Shown: positions 1 through 7,044 of the stretch, in pieces
Layout: every line of letters starts with the position of its first letter
Numbering within the stretch: the stretch's first letter is position 1
From: JAABTH01 sp964390725
GTDB taxonomy: Bacteria; Bacillota; Dethiobacteria; DTU022
Length of the DNA: 7,520 nucleotides
NCBI GenBank assembly: GCA_964390725.1
Contig: CAYMIW010000066.1
Span: 1 to 7,520 of the forward strand
Direction: 5' to 3'
The notes under the pieces: model-generated
The model's database searches: none
What the model was told of the DNA's origin: nothing
Seen by the model: the letters and a program-made list of their open reading frames with translations, nothing else
Position numbers and translations under genes: made by a program

Positions 1-2561
1 AACAGTTTGGGATCATTATCTCTGATATCTCTGATTTCTTGTAAGTATCCCAAGTCGCTTTCTTCATTTTGATCTTCTCCCTCAATCATTTCTTTTGAAA
101 GCATTCGACTAAATAAACTATGTCCCTCTGGAATTTCGTCGTCCGTGAGAAGCTTGGCATCAGCCCCAAGTAAAGTAATAAATGCTTGAATTTTTGCTTC
201 GGCTAGTTCTTTTAGTTTAATTTGTTCGTTGGATTGCTCAGTAGGGAATAAAGTATAGGTATAAATTTCTTTATGCTTGGTGTCGACTCTATTTATACGT
301 CCTACCCTCTGCATAATCTTGGTGGGATTCCAAGGAATATCGTAATTAATTACAACATTGGCTTGGTGAAGATTAGCACCTTCAGATAAAACGTCAGTAG
401 TTATTAAAACTTTATAGTCGTTTTTTATGACTCTGGAATTTGCATCAAAATTTTCCATCACAATTTCTCTTTCAGCTAGAGAACTCCCACCTGAAAAATA
501 AATGATTTGGTCTGGAAAAATATCCTGCAGGTTTTTTAGTAGGTATTCTGCCGTCTCTTTTGATTCAGTAAAAATAATAGACTTACCACTTTTTACTGGT
601 TCTTCTAAAGATAGTTTTTCTTTAAAAGCTAAAATCTTAGGATCTCTAGAGATATTAGCCCAGAGTTTCTTGATATTTCTTAAGATTTCAAGATCTTCCT
701 GTAAGTTGTTAATAAACTTTTCAGTAAAATCCTTCGTCTCAAATTTTTCAGCCTTATTATCTTCTACTAGTTTGTCGATTGCTTCTAAATTTCCTTCATC
801 CAGATAATCGAAAATTTTCTGTATATGACTTCTACTAACGTAAACGCTTCCATCTTCGTATGTTTCAATAAATCTCTCATACGAAGAAATAAATCGATCA
901 ATTGTTTTATTAAATGCATAAAAGCTACTTTCCAGTCTTTTTATCAGCAACATTTTCATGAATTTCATCATGTTTTTCTGTTGATGTTTTTCTTGGTTAG
1001 TAATTCCTTTGTAGTATAAAAGAGGAGTGTAACGAGAATACTTAAAATCATTGGTAATTATTTTTAAAGTCTCAAAAAATACAGCATCTTCTTCTTTGCT
1101 AAATTCGTAAAATATTGGTGCAGGATCAGCAATTTTAGGAAAACTCATTTTTTGATTCTGAAGATCGTCTCCGTAGTATTTAACGATCTCAGTTCTAGTT
1201 CTTCTGACCATTAAATATTTAAGCACCTTTTCTCTGATCAATTTGGAATTTTCTTTTGTAACATCAATGTACTGTTGTTTATCTTTTTTTCGATCAAGAT
1301 CTTTTAGTTTTTTGTCCAAAACCTTAAAAAAGCCTTCTAAGTTTGGTAAGTTAGGGATCGTACTTTGCTTTGATCTCTGAAAGAGTTTTATCTGAGAGAG
1401 TAAATCTTTTGGCGAATTATTATATGGTGTAGCAGTAACAAGAATAACTTTTTTTCCTCGGCAGATTTGGGCAAGTTTTGCATAAGTTTCAGTTTCTTCG
1501 GTGCGGAATCGATGTGATTCATCAATTAAAACTATGTCATATTCTTTATGCAAATCCTTATCGATAATTTTATCCAGCATTCCTATTGATTCACACCTAT
1601 AGTCTTTAGATCTAAAACCAAAGTTTTTAAAAGAATTTTTCCAACTACCTTCATTATTTTCATCAATCAAGTGAGGGGGGGCTAATACCAAAATTCTCCC
1701 TGCTAGCTCTTGGCAAAGCATAGTACCCATATATGTCTTACCAAGACCAACTACGTCAGATAAAAATACGCCACCATATTCATCAACTATTTTTTTTGCG
1801 TTGATAACAGCATGATCTTGATATTTCAGTTCTTTAAAATTATCTGGCCTGTAATTATGACTCAAATTTTCTTCTTCATTGATTTCTTCTCTGAAGTATT
1901 CATAGAGAAATTTCAAATAGAGTTCGTATGGGGTAATGTCTTCTCTAATCCAAGTATCTTTTTCAATTGTTTCAATATATTTTTCACTAACATCGATGCC
2001 ATTTTCCCAAAGTTCATTAAATTTATTCAATGCAAATTTATAGTCTGAGGGATTTTTAAGCTCGACGTTAAATTCCAAATTATCTACTAAACCACTTTGT
2101 GTAAAATTGCTGGAACCTGTAATCACTCTCCCAAGATCTCGATCATCTTCATCGAAGGTCATTATGTAGAGTTTTGAATGAATTTTTTCTTCAGGGTAAG
2201 CTCTTACTTCAAGCTTTCCAGACTTTAGCCATTCAAGAAACTTGTGTGCTCCTGTCTCAACTTCATGGTTATTTTCACTCTCATCCATCTCATTTTTAAT
2301 ACTTTCACCAATATCATCACCAATCTCCTTGTAGGATTTTGAGACCTGAAGAAGATCGTATGTTTGCTTATTGGTACTGATTCCGATTAAGATTCTTATC
2401 TTTTCAGTTTTTTCGAGCTGAGGGTATATGGCGTAAAAACCACTGGTATAAAAATAACCAACTAAAATATCGAATAAACGAGTATCTTTGACCAAAACAT
2501 TAAATCTACTTTTTAGGTTTTCACCATTTTCATTAGTAATAAATGTTAAGTCTGTACTCAT
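1..2561 (-). CDS. PLD-nuclease / SNF2-type helicase fusion protein (3' end outside window)
   Basis: The minus strand is open from ATG at 2561 to the left edge (853 codons, no stop), so this is the N-terminal part of a longer protein. I read it by translation. An N-terminal phospholipase-D-like nuclease domain carries H128-S-K130-L-Y-I followed by GSSNFT (149-154). The HxK...GSxN pattern resembles NgoFVII/BfiI-type PLD nucleases, with a single copy, so an active site would require dimerisation. A superfamily 2 helicase follows: Walker A VVGLGKT (270-276), DESH box (347-350), TATP motif III (376-379), a helical insertion, then the second RecA domain with KSIIFTES near 655 and motif VI QRVGRINR (751-758). 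It is likely a DNA translocase with a nuclease module, a layout frequent in defence loci; that role is inference. A weak purine-rich RBS (AGAAAAG) lies about 8 nt upstream. It is transcribed divergently from the methyltransferase operon. Confidence 0.9.
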   Translation of the reverse strand, partial: MSTDLTFITNENGENLKSRFNVLVKDTRLFDILVGYFYTSGFYAIYPQLEKTEKIRILIGISTNKQTYDLLQVSKSYKEIGDDIGESIKNEMDESENNHEVETGAHKFLEWLKSGKLEVRAYPEEKIHSKLYIMTFDEDDRDLGRVITGSSNFTQSGLVDNLEFNVELKNPSDYKFALNKFNELWENGIDVSEKYIETIEKDTWIREDITPYELYLKFLYEYFREEINEEENLSHNYRPDNFKELKYQDHAVINAKKIVDEYGGVFLSDVVGLGKTYMGTMLCQELAGRILVLAPPHLIDENNEGSWKNSFKNFGFRSKDYRCESIGMLDKIIDKDLHKEYDIVLIDESHRFRTEETETYAKLAQICRGKKVILVTATPYNNSPKDLLSQIKLFQRSKQSTIPNLPNLEGFFKVLDKKLKDLDRKKDKQQYIDVTKENSKLIREKVLKYLMVRRTRTEIVKYYGDDLQNQKMSFPKIADPAPIFYEFSKEEDAVFFETLKIITNDFKYSRYTPLLYYKGITNQEKHQQKNMMKFMKMLLIKRLESSFYAFNKTIDRFISSYERFIETYEDGSVYVSRSHIQKIFDYLDEGNLEAIDKLVEDNKAEKFETKDFTEKFINNLQEDLEILRNIKKLWANISRDPKILAFKEKLSLEEPVKSGKSIIFTESKETAEYLLKNLQDIFPDQIIYFSGGSSLAEREIVMENFDANSRVIKNDYKVLITTDVLSEGANLHQANVVINYDIPWNPTKIMQRVGRINRVDTKHKEIYTYTLFPTEQSNEQIKLKELAEAKIQAFITLLGADAKLLTDDEIPEGHSLFSRMLSKEMIEGEDQNEESDLGYLQEIRDIRDNDPKL

Positions 2562-2620
2562 ATTTATATTCTTTTCTATTTAGTTAATTCTTGACTTAAA
2601 TTCAATTGAACTCACATCCA

Positions 2621-2655
2621 ATTATAGACCAAATACTCTAACTTTGGGTTATCAA
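2621..2655 (-). promoter_or_regulatory. Candidate promoter for the PLD-helicase gene
   Basis: On the minus strand a perfect TATAAT -10 box occupies 2626-2621, about 60 nt upstream of the helicase ATG. No good -35 lies at 17 bp (ACCCAA at 2649-2644). The best TTGAxA-like hexamer, TTGATA at 2655-2650, is 23 bp away, which is too far for ordinary sigma70 spacing, and it falls within the inverted-repeat array. The promoter may be weak or activator-dependent. Position and -10 quality support the call; the -35 does not. Confidence 0.4.
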
Positions 2656-2702
2656 TGTACGTATTGATATGCTTCTATATCAATACTTGTCATAATTGAC
2701 AA
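2650..2702. repeat. Nested inverted repeats upstream of and over the operon promoter (operator-like)
   Basis: The ATCAAT/ATTGAT motif occurs three times in alternating orientation: TATCAAT (2650-2656), GTATTGATAT (2661-2670) and ATATCAATAC (2677-2686). The last two form a perfect 10-bp inverted repeat with a 6-nt spacer, and the first two form a 7-bp inverted repeat. A further palindrome, TTGTCA-TAAT-TGACAA (2687-2702), includes the -35 box of the plus-strand promoter. The layout, between divergent genes and touching a -35, suits a binding site for a dimeric regulator. The regulator is unknown. Confidence 0.6.
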
Positions 2703-2724
2703 CTTTTTTCAACAGTGATACTGT
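2696..2724 (+). promoter_or_regulatory. Sigma70-type promoter driving the methyltransferase-terminase operon leader
   Basis: A consensus -35 TTGACA (2696-2701), a 17-bp spacer and the -10 TACTGT (2719-2724), preceded by TG one base upstream (extended -10, TGATACTGT). Transcription would begin near 2730-2732, giving a leader of about 137 nt before the first ATG. The -35 lies inside a TTGTCA/TGACAA palindrome, so occupancy by a regulator could block polymerase. No second promoter fits between the terminator (ending 2840) and the ATG at 2868. Confidence 0.7.
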
Positions 2725-2792
2725 GTTCTTATATTATTAAGCAAGCGAGCTTAGATACAGTTTATCTTGGCAGATAAACAAACCTTTTCAAA

Positions 2793-2840
2793 GGTCCAAG
2801 TTAGCCAACCTCTCGCGGTTAGTTAACTTGGGCCTTTTTT
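2793..2840 (+). terminator. Strong Rho-independent terminator inside the operon leader
   Basis: The 5' arm 2793-2810 pairs with the 3' arm 2817-2834 as an 18-position stem with one mismatch (C2806/A2821) and two G-U pairs, closed by a TCTCGC loop. Six Ts (2835-2840) follow immediately, and three more A-T pairs can extend the base from 2790-2792. The T-tract is on the plus-strand side only. There is no plus-strand gene upstream to terminate within the window, and the stop point is 28 nt before the methyltransferase ATG, so it acts on the operon's own leader. Confidence 0.8.
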
Positions 2841-2842
2841 CG

Positions 2843-2867
2843 TGGCCTCAAGTTAGAAGGAGGCCAT
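2843..2867 (+). promoter_or_regulatory. Ribosome binding site of the ParB-methyltransferase gene sequestered in a hairpin
   Basis: The Shine-Dalgarno AAGGAGG (2857-2863) sits 4 nt from the ATG at 2868. TGGCCTC (2843-2849) is perfectly complementary to GAGGCCA (2860-2866), leaving a 10-nt loop, so most of the Shine-Dalgarno would be paired. The 5' half of this hairpin can instead pair with the 3' arm of the upstream terminator, which would expose the site. Confidence 0.6.
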
Positions 2868-4136
2868 ATGGCACAAATACAAATAACAGAAGTGGATATC
2901 AATCTACTCAATCCCTCGATTTATAATCCGAGGAAGCTTTCAGAGAAACAAGAAAAAGATCTAACAGAGAGCTTAAAGCGTTTTTCTTTCGTTGACCCCT
3001 TGATAGTTAATTTTCATCCTGAAAGAAAAAATATCATTGTGGGTGGTCATGCCAGATACAAGGTGGCAAAAAAACTTGGCTATAAAACTGTTCCAGTTGT
3101 TTACGTTAACCTCACTCTAAAGAAAGAACAAGAATTAAACCTGAGGCTTAACGAAAACGGAGGCTCATGGGATTACGAACTTTTGAAAGCATTTGATATC
3201 TCAATGCTCCTGGATGTTGGTTTTGATGAAAATGACCTGAGCCATATATGGGATGACCAGTTCTCTACAGAAGACGATCAGTTTGATTCTCAAAAAGCTG
3301 TAGGAAAAAGTAAGGCGACTGAGATAAAGCCTGGAGATTTATTTCTTTTGGGCCAGCATTATCTTCTCTGCGGCGACTCCTCAAACCTAGAAGACGTTAA
3401 AAAGTTGGTGGGTAATAACAAGATTGATGTTGTCTATTCGGATCCCATATACAACATTAGCCTAAGTTATGACAATGGAGTTACTACTAAGGGTAAGTAC
3501 GGTGGGACTAAGGTTAACGACAATAAGTCTGATGAGGACTACAGGATGTTTTTGGAGAAGACACTTGCCAATGCTCTAGCCGTAGTCAATAAAGATGCTC
3601 ACTTCTTTTACTACTGTGATCAATCGTATATCTGGTTGTTACAAAGCACATACCAAAAGCTTGGAGTTAAAAATCAACGCGTATGCTTATGGCTGAAGAA
3701 TTCCTTCAACCCGACCCCTCAAGTTGGATTCAACAAATCTTTTGAACCGTGTGTATATGGGACCATTGGTAGTCCATATCTCAATAGTAATGCCACCAAA
3801 CTGAGTGAAATTTTAAACAAAGAGATTTCAACTGGCAACCGATCTCACTCAGACATCATGGACATCTTTGATATCTGGCTGGCAAAGCGAAAAGCTGGTC
3901 ATGATTACTTAACACCTACCGAGAAGCCGGTCACTCTTCATGAAAAACCACTAAGACGGTGTTCTAAACCAAATGACAAAGTCTTGGATTTATTTGGTGG
4001 CTCTGGTTCTACCTTGGTGGCCTGCGAACAGATGAATAGGCAAGCCTTCCTCATGGAAATTGACCCAGTGTTTTGTCAGGTCATCGTTGATCGGTATCAA
4101 AAATTAACCAACAAGGAGGTCGTTCTATGCAAATAA
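2868..4136 (+). CDS. ParB-domain DNA methyltransferase (beta-class N6-adenine/N4-cytosine type)
   Basis: 422 aa. Residues 3-90 are a ParB/sulfiredoxin-like N-terminal domain: YNPRK near 19-23 and GGHARYKVAKKLG at 59-71, matching the ParB GxxRxxA box. The methyltransferase domain starts near 155. Its catalytic motif IV, S-D-P-I-Y-N (191-196), precedes the AdoMet-binding motif I LDLFGGSGST (373-382); that order is the beta class (N6_N4_Mtase family). LWLKN (274-278) and HEKPLRR (358-364) are also typical. It should methylate DNA bases using AdoMet. The usual DPPY is DPIY here, so activity or specificity could be altered. ParB-methyltransferase fusions are common in phages and mobile elements. 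The start is supported by AAGGAGG 4 nt upstream. It is the first gene of the operon and overlaps the next by 10 nt. Confidence 0.9.
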   Translation: MAQIQITEVDINLLNPSIYNPRKLSEKQEKDLTESLKRFSFVDPLIVNFHPERKNIIVGGHARYKVAKKLGYKTVPVVYVNLTLKKEQELNLRLNENGGSWDYELLKAFDISMLLDVGFDENDLSHIWDDQFSTEDDQFDSQKAVGKSKATEIKPGDLFLLGQHYLLCGDSSNLEDVKKLVGNNKIDVVYSDPIYNISLSYDNGVTTKGKYGGTKVNDNKSDEDYRMFLEKTLANALAVVNKDAHFFYYCDQSYIWLLQSTYQKLGVKNQRVCLWLKNSFNPTPQVGFNKSFEPCVYGTIGSPYLNSNATKLSEILNKEISTGNRSHSDIMDIFDIWLAKRKAGHDYLTPTEKPVTLHEKPLRRCSKPNDKVLDLFGGSGSTLVACEQMNRQAFLMEIDPVFCQVIVDRYQKLTNKEVVLCK

Positions 4137-4879
4137 CACGAGGCATGATTCTACAACTCGGAGAGCATGTTCTGGGTTGTGGAAGTAGCACAGATACAGA
4201 TTTTGTTAAAAAAGTGATTGGCAATGAAACCATCCACTCAATTCAGACTGATCCCCCGTATGGTGTAGCAATAGCTGAGTCCTCCATGAACCCAACAGCT
4301 CACAAATCACTGGCAAATGACCATCTCCAGTCTGACAAAGAGTATATCCAGTTTACGAAAGACTGGCTAGAGCCGGTCAAACCATTTCTAGCCAAGAAGA
4401 ACTCAATTTATTGCTGGAACTCAGACAAGATGATTTTTGCTCTGCGTGAAGCCATGATTCAGTCTGGTTTTAAGTTTTCACAGCTACTGGTGTGGGTGAA
4501 AAATCAGTCAACCATGGCAAGGCTTGACTACTTACCCCAGCATGAACTTTGTGCGTATGGTTGGTTTGGGACACATGTGTTTCAGAAAGCTCAAGATAAG
4601 TCAGTGCTCTTTGCTCCCAAGCCACAAAGAAGTAAATTTCATGCAACTATGAAGCCTCTCACCCTGATTCGTAGGTTGATTCTAAACTCAACTGAAGTTG
4701 AAGACACAGTCTACGATCCATTTTTGGGGAGCGGGACAACACTTTTAGCCGCTCACCAAACTCTTCGCAAGTGCATCGGGATTGAGCTGGATGAAGGCTA
4801 TTGCCACACCATTGTAGAGCGTTGGGAGAAGCTGACGAACCTTGAAGCTACCGTAAGAAAGGAGACACATGAACAATGA
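4127..4879 (+). CDS. Second DNA methyltransferase, paralogous to the upstream one and lacking a ParB domain
   Basis: 250 aa, a bare beta-class N6-adenine/N4-cytosine methyltransferase. Motif IV is canonical, TDPPYG (41-46), followed by LVWVKN (121-126), MKPLTLIRRL (175-184) and motif I DPFLGSGTT (197-205). Its first 50 residues align with about residues 155-205 of the upstream protein (LGQHYLLCGDSS versus LGEHVLGCGSST; DVKKLVGN versus FVKKVIGN), and both end in a W/Y-x-KLTN segment, so the pair arose by duplication. The start ATG at 4127 has AAGGAGG at 4113-4119 inside the previous gene. It overlaps the next gene by 11 nt and ends in TGA. It is probably an active DNA methyltransferase; its target sequence cannot be told from the sequence. 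Confidence 0.9.
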   Translation: MQITRGMILQLGEHVLGCGSSTDTDFVKKVIGNETIHSIQTDPPYGVAIAESSMNPTAHKSLANDHLQSDKEYIQFTKDWLEPVKPFLAKKNSIYCWNSDKMIFALREAMIQSGFKFSQLLVWVKNQSTMARLDYLPQHELCAYGWFGTHVFQKAQDKSVLFAPKPQRSKFHATMKPLTLIRRLILNSTEVEDTVYDPFLGSGTTLLAAHQTLRKCIGIELDEGYCHTIVERWEKLTNLEATVRKETHEQ

Positions 4880-5276
4880 TTTACAAGACCGAACCCAGCA
4901 AAACAGGCAGTTGATGCTCGAACAACTCAAGAAAACGCCAGTGGTGCAAATTGCTTGTGAAAAAACCGGAATTGCTAGATCCACATTTTATCGCTGGAAG
5001 GAGGAAAGCAAAGAATTTGCTAAAGAAGCTGATCAAGCTCTAGCTGAGGGTGTGGCGTTAGTAAATGACATGGCAGAGAGTCAGTTACTTTCTGCCATTC
5101 GAGACCGCAATATCTCTGCAATTTTCTATTGGTTGAATCATCGCCATTCAGCCTACAGCAACAAGCTAGAAATAACTGCAAAAGTGAAAGACGAAACACT
5201 CTCACCAGAACAAGAAGAATTAATAAAGAAGGCTCTTAAACATGCCTCACTCATCATGAAAGGAAAAGATGAATAA
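4869..5276 (+). CDS. Terminase small subunit-like HTH protein
   Basis: 135 aa. Residues about 20-50 form a helix-turn-helix (VVQIACEKTGIARSTFYRWK), followed by an acidic/alanine-rich helix (51-75). The segment SQLLSAIRDR...AIFYWLNHRHSAYSNK (71-99) matches the 'single-gene-copy, AIxxxLxxR' pattern of phBC6A51-type small terminases and related phage HTH proteins. A charged C-terminal tail would be flexible. Small terminases bind pac/cos DNA and load the large subunit. The call rests mainly on position directly before the large terminase, with an 8-nt overlap (ATGAATAA). The RBS AAAGGAG (4858-4864) is good. It could alternatively be a transposase-like HTH protein, but the neighbour makes that less likely. 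Confidence 0.75.
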   Translation: MNNDLQDRTQQNRQLMLEQLKKTPVVQIACEKTGIARSTFYRWKEESKEFAKEADQALAEGVALVNDMAESQLLSAIRDRNISAIFYWLNHRHSAYSNKLEITAKVKDETLSPEQEELIKKALKHASLIMKGKDE

Positions 5277-6831
5277 ATTACTTAATGAAAAAATAATTAA
5301 ACAGGTCACAGATGACCGAAAAATGCGAGTCAACTTAACAAGAGAAAGTCTGCTGTATTTCTCTACAGTTTATTTCCCTCACTACTTTAGCTACGACTTT
5401 GCCCAGTTTCAGTTTGAGATGCTTCAACTGGTAGAAGATAGTGACTGCCCATTTGGGGTTGTAATCACCTTTCGCGGTTCAGGAAAATCAACCCTGTTTA
5501 CCACCATTGCTCCTCTCTGGACCATCATGGGCAACCAAGCAAAAAAACATGTTGTGATTGTCTGTCAAACTCAAGAACAAGCTCGATCTCACATGGCAAG
5601 CATCAAGGCTGAGTTAGAGTCTAATGAATTGCTTCGGGGAGACTTAGGACCATTTAAAGAAACCAATGATACTTGGAATGCAATGTCACTTGAGTTTTCA
5701 AAATATGAAGCAAAAATTACAGCAGTTTCAATTGACCAAAGCATTCGAGGTTCTCGGTATAAACAGCACCGACCCGATCTAATTATTTGTGATGACATTG
5801 AAGATTCATCTTCAGTGAAAACCAAAGAAGGTCGTAAGCGTATCAAAGAGCTATATAGTAGTGAAATCGCTCCTCTGGGTGACTTGAATACCAAAATTGT
5901 GATGGTTGGTAACTACTTGCATCCAAACTCACTGTTGGCAACTCTCAGAGAGTCAATCAGAGCAAAAAAGTTAATGGGCAAGGAACTTTTTATTCCACTA
6001 ATTAATGACGAGAGACAAATTGCTTGGCCTCAAAAGTTTCCTAATTTAGCCAGAGTGAAGCAACTGGAAGAGCGTGTAGCAGATATGAGAATCTGGACTC
6101 AGGAATATATGCTCAAGATCGTGCCAGAAGAAGATCAACTCATTAAGTATGAAGATATTCGTTGGTATGACAACTATCCAGCTGGCTGGGAGCCGTATTT
6201 CCAGTTTAGAGCGGCTGGAGTGGACTTGGCGATTAGTAAGAATGATAAAGCTGACTACACGGCAATTGTTTCAGGAGCAGTTTTCAGACATAACAATGAG
6301 TACCATATCTTCATAGATCGTAACCCAACTAATGAGAAGTTTAATTTCAGAGAAACAATTGACTTTCTCATGGACTTCAAAAAAGTCTATCCAGACACAC
6401 ATCTGTTTATCGAAAGTACCAGTTACCAGCAATCTCTAGCTCAACAGCTTTTGCATGAAGGTATAGATGCTCATGATGTGCAAATCGGTAATTTAAGCAA
6501 GCTAGAGCGTTTAGCGGCTGTTGGATATTGGGTACGTCGTGGACAAGTGCATTTCCCCAAAGATGGTTCAACTGACTTGGTAAACCAGATGGTTAATTTT
6601 GGAGCCGAAAAGCATGATGATCTGGTAGATGCCTTCACTTTACTCTGTTTACAGGTGATGGAGTATGCCAAAACAGGAAGTACTCCTAGCTCAATTAGCA
6701 CTGGTCCTATCAGAGTCAAGTTTGTGAACAATATGTATAGCTGGAGGTCTCTGGAGCGAGCTTCGGCAAGAAAGTTCGGATCATCAAGGTTTAATGTAAG
6801 AAATCTAGAAAATGATCCGTATGGGTGGTAG
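5269..6831 (+). CDS. terL: Phage terminase large subunit (packaging ATPase-nuclease)
   Basis: 520 aa, a normal length for the family. The N-terminal ATPase has Walker A FRGSGKST (68-75), the SRYKQHRPD segment (162-170), Walker B LIICDDIED (171-179) and a coupling-motif region IVMVGNYLHP (210-219). The C-terminal RNase H-like nuclease has GVDLA (D319), FIES (E382) and HDDLVDA (D450, D451, D454), which supply the acidic metal-binding set. The enzyme translocates DNA into a preformed capsid through a portal and cuts the concatemer. No residue needed for either activity appears lost. The RBS AAAGGA lies at 5259-5264, inside the small-terminase gene. No portal gene follows: its TAG stop abuts the stop of the convergent XRE gene. 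The family call is firm; whether it belongs to a complete phage is not visible. Confidence 0.93.
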   Translation: MNKLLNEKIIKQVTDDRKMRVNLTRESLLYFSTVYFPHYFSYDFAQFQFEMLQLVEDSDCPFGVVITFRGSGKSTLFTTIAPLWTIMGNQAKKHVVIVCQTQEQARSHMASIKAELESNELLRGDLGPFKETNDTWNAMSLEFSKYEAKITAVSIDQSIRGSRYKQHRPDLIICDDIEDSSSVKTKEGRKRIKELYSSEIAPLGDLNTKIVMVGNYLHPNSLLATLRESIRAKKLMGKELFIPLINDERQIAWPQKFPNLARVKQLEERVADMRIWTQEYMLKIVPEEDQLIKYEDIRWYDNYPAGWEPYFQFRAAGVDLAISKNDKADYTAIVSGAVFRHNNEYHIFIDRNPTNEKFNFRETIDFLMDFKKVYPDTHLFIESTSYQQSLAQQLLHEGIDAHDVQIGNLSKLERLAAVGYWVRRGQVHFPKDGSTDLVNQMVNFGAEKHDDLVDAFTLLCLQVMEYAKTGSTPSSISTGPIRVKFVNNMYSWRSLERASARKFGSSRFNVRNLENDPYGW

Positions 6832-7044
6832 CTAAACCAAGTCGCTCAGCTTAACTTTTATAGCTTTTGCAATCTTCTCCAAGATTTCAAGAGATGGAAC
6901 ATTACGACCTTGCTCAATGTAGCCCATATATGCTCGGCTAATACCGACTTTGTGGGCTACTTCCTCTTGAGACATTCCAGTCTTCTTGCGATAGCGTTGC
7001 ACCTTCTTACCCAATACTTTGGGAAGTTTGGCGTTTTTTCTCAT
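6832..7044 (-). CDS. Small XRE-family HTH regulator (controller-protein-like)
   Basis: 70 aa from the ATG at 7044. The frame stays open to GTG at 7080, which would add 12 residues, but neither start has a clear RBS; I prefer the ATG because the extension (rich in S, C, Q, N) looks unlike the domain. Residues 11-63 are a complete Cro/C1-type HTH: GKKVQRYRKKTGMSQEEVA, then GISRAYMGYIEQGRN, ending with EKIAKAIKVKLSDLV. Length and the SRxYxxxIEQGRNxPSLE...LSDL pattern resemble restriction-modification controller (C) proteins and other short XRE autoregulators. It is divergent from a putative nuclease gene, with an inverted repeat between them, so joint regulation is likely. The stop codon touches the terL stop on the other strand. 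Confidence 0.85.
   Translation of the reverse strand: MRKNAKLPKVLGKKVQRYRKKTGMSQEEVAHKVGISRAYMGYIEQGRNVPSLEILEKIAKAIKVKLSDLV

Larger units (their letters stand above)
2731..2867 (+). promoter_or_regulatory. Structured 5' leader of the methyltransferase-terminase operon (candidate attenuator or small RNA)
   Basis: The predicted transcript contains, in order: a small hairpin TAAGC/GCTTA (2738-2753); a perfect 8-bp hairpin GTTTATCT-TGGC-AGATAAAC (2760-2779); an intrinsic terminator (2793-2840); and an RBS-occluding hairpin (2843-2866). I see no credible leader peptide and no riboswitch class I recognise. If termination is efficient, the product is a roughly 110-nt RNA and the downstream genes are expressed only by read-through. 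The 8-mer CAAGTTAG occurs in the terminator 5' arm (2797-2804) and again beside the RBS (2849-2856), so both copies can pair with the same terminator 3' arm. The hairpins are read directly; a switching role is inference. Confidence 0.55.

Noticed and set aside
128..154. Protein residues of the helicase gene: apparent loss of the Asp of the HxKx4D motif
   Set aside because: The coordinates are residue numbers in the gene at 1-2561. PLD nucleases of the NgoFVII/BfiI-like group commonly show HxK with a downstream GSxN, so absence of the Asp is not evidence of inactivation.
502..2048. Plus-strand open frames at 502-807, 825-1019 and 1812-2048
   Set aside because: They are antisense to the PLD-helicase gene, whose motifs are intact in a single minus-strand frame throughout; their translations are low-complexity F/S/I-rich and no RBS is evident.
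2731..2840. tRNA gene or known riboswitch in the leader
   Set aside because: No cloverleaf or T-arm consensus, and none of the riboswitch core motifs I know is present; only simple hairpins are seen.
4745..6731. Minus-strand open frames at 4745-4984, 5020-5205, 5589-5894 and 6471-6731
   Set aside because: They lie opposite the methyltransferase and terminase genes, which carry clear family motifs; the antisense products show no recognisable domain and no RBS.
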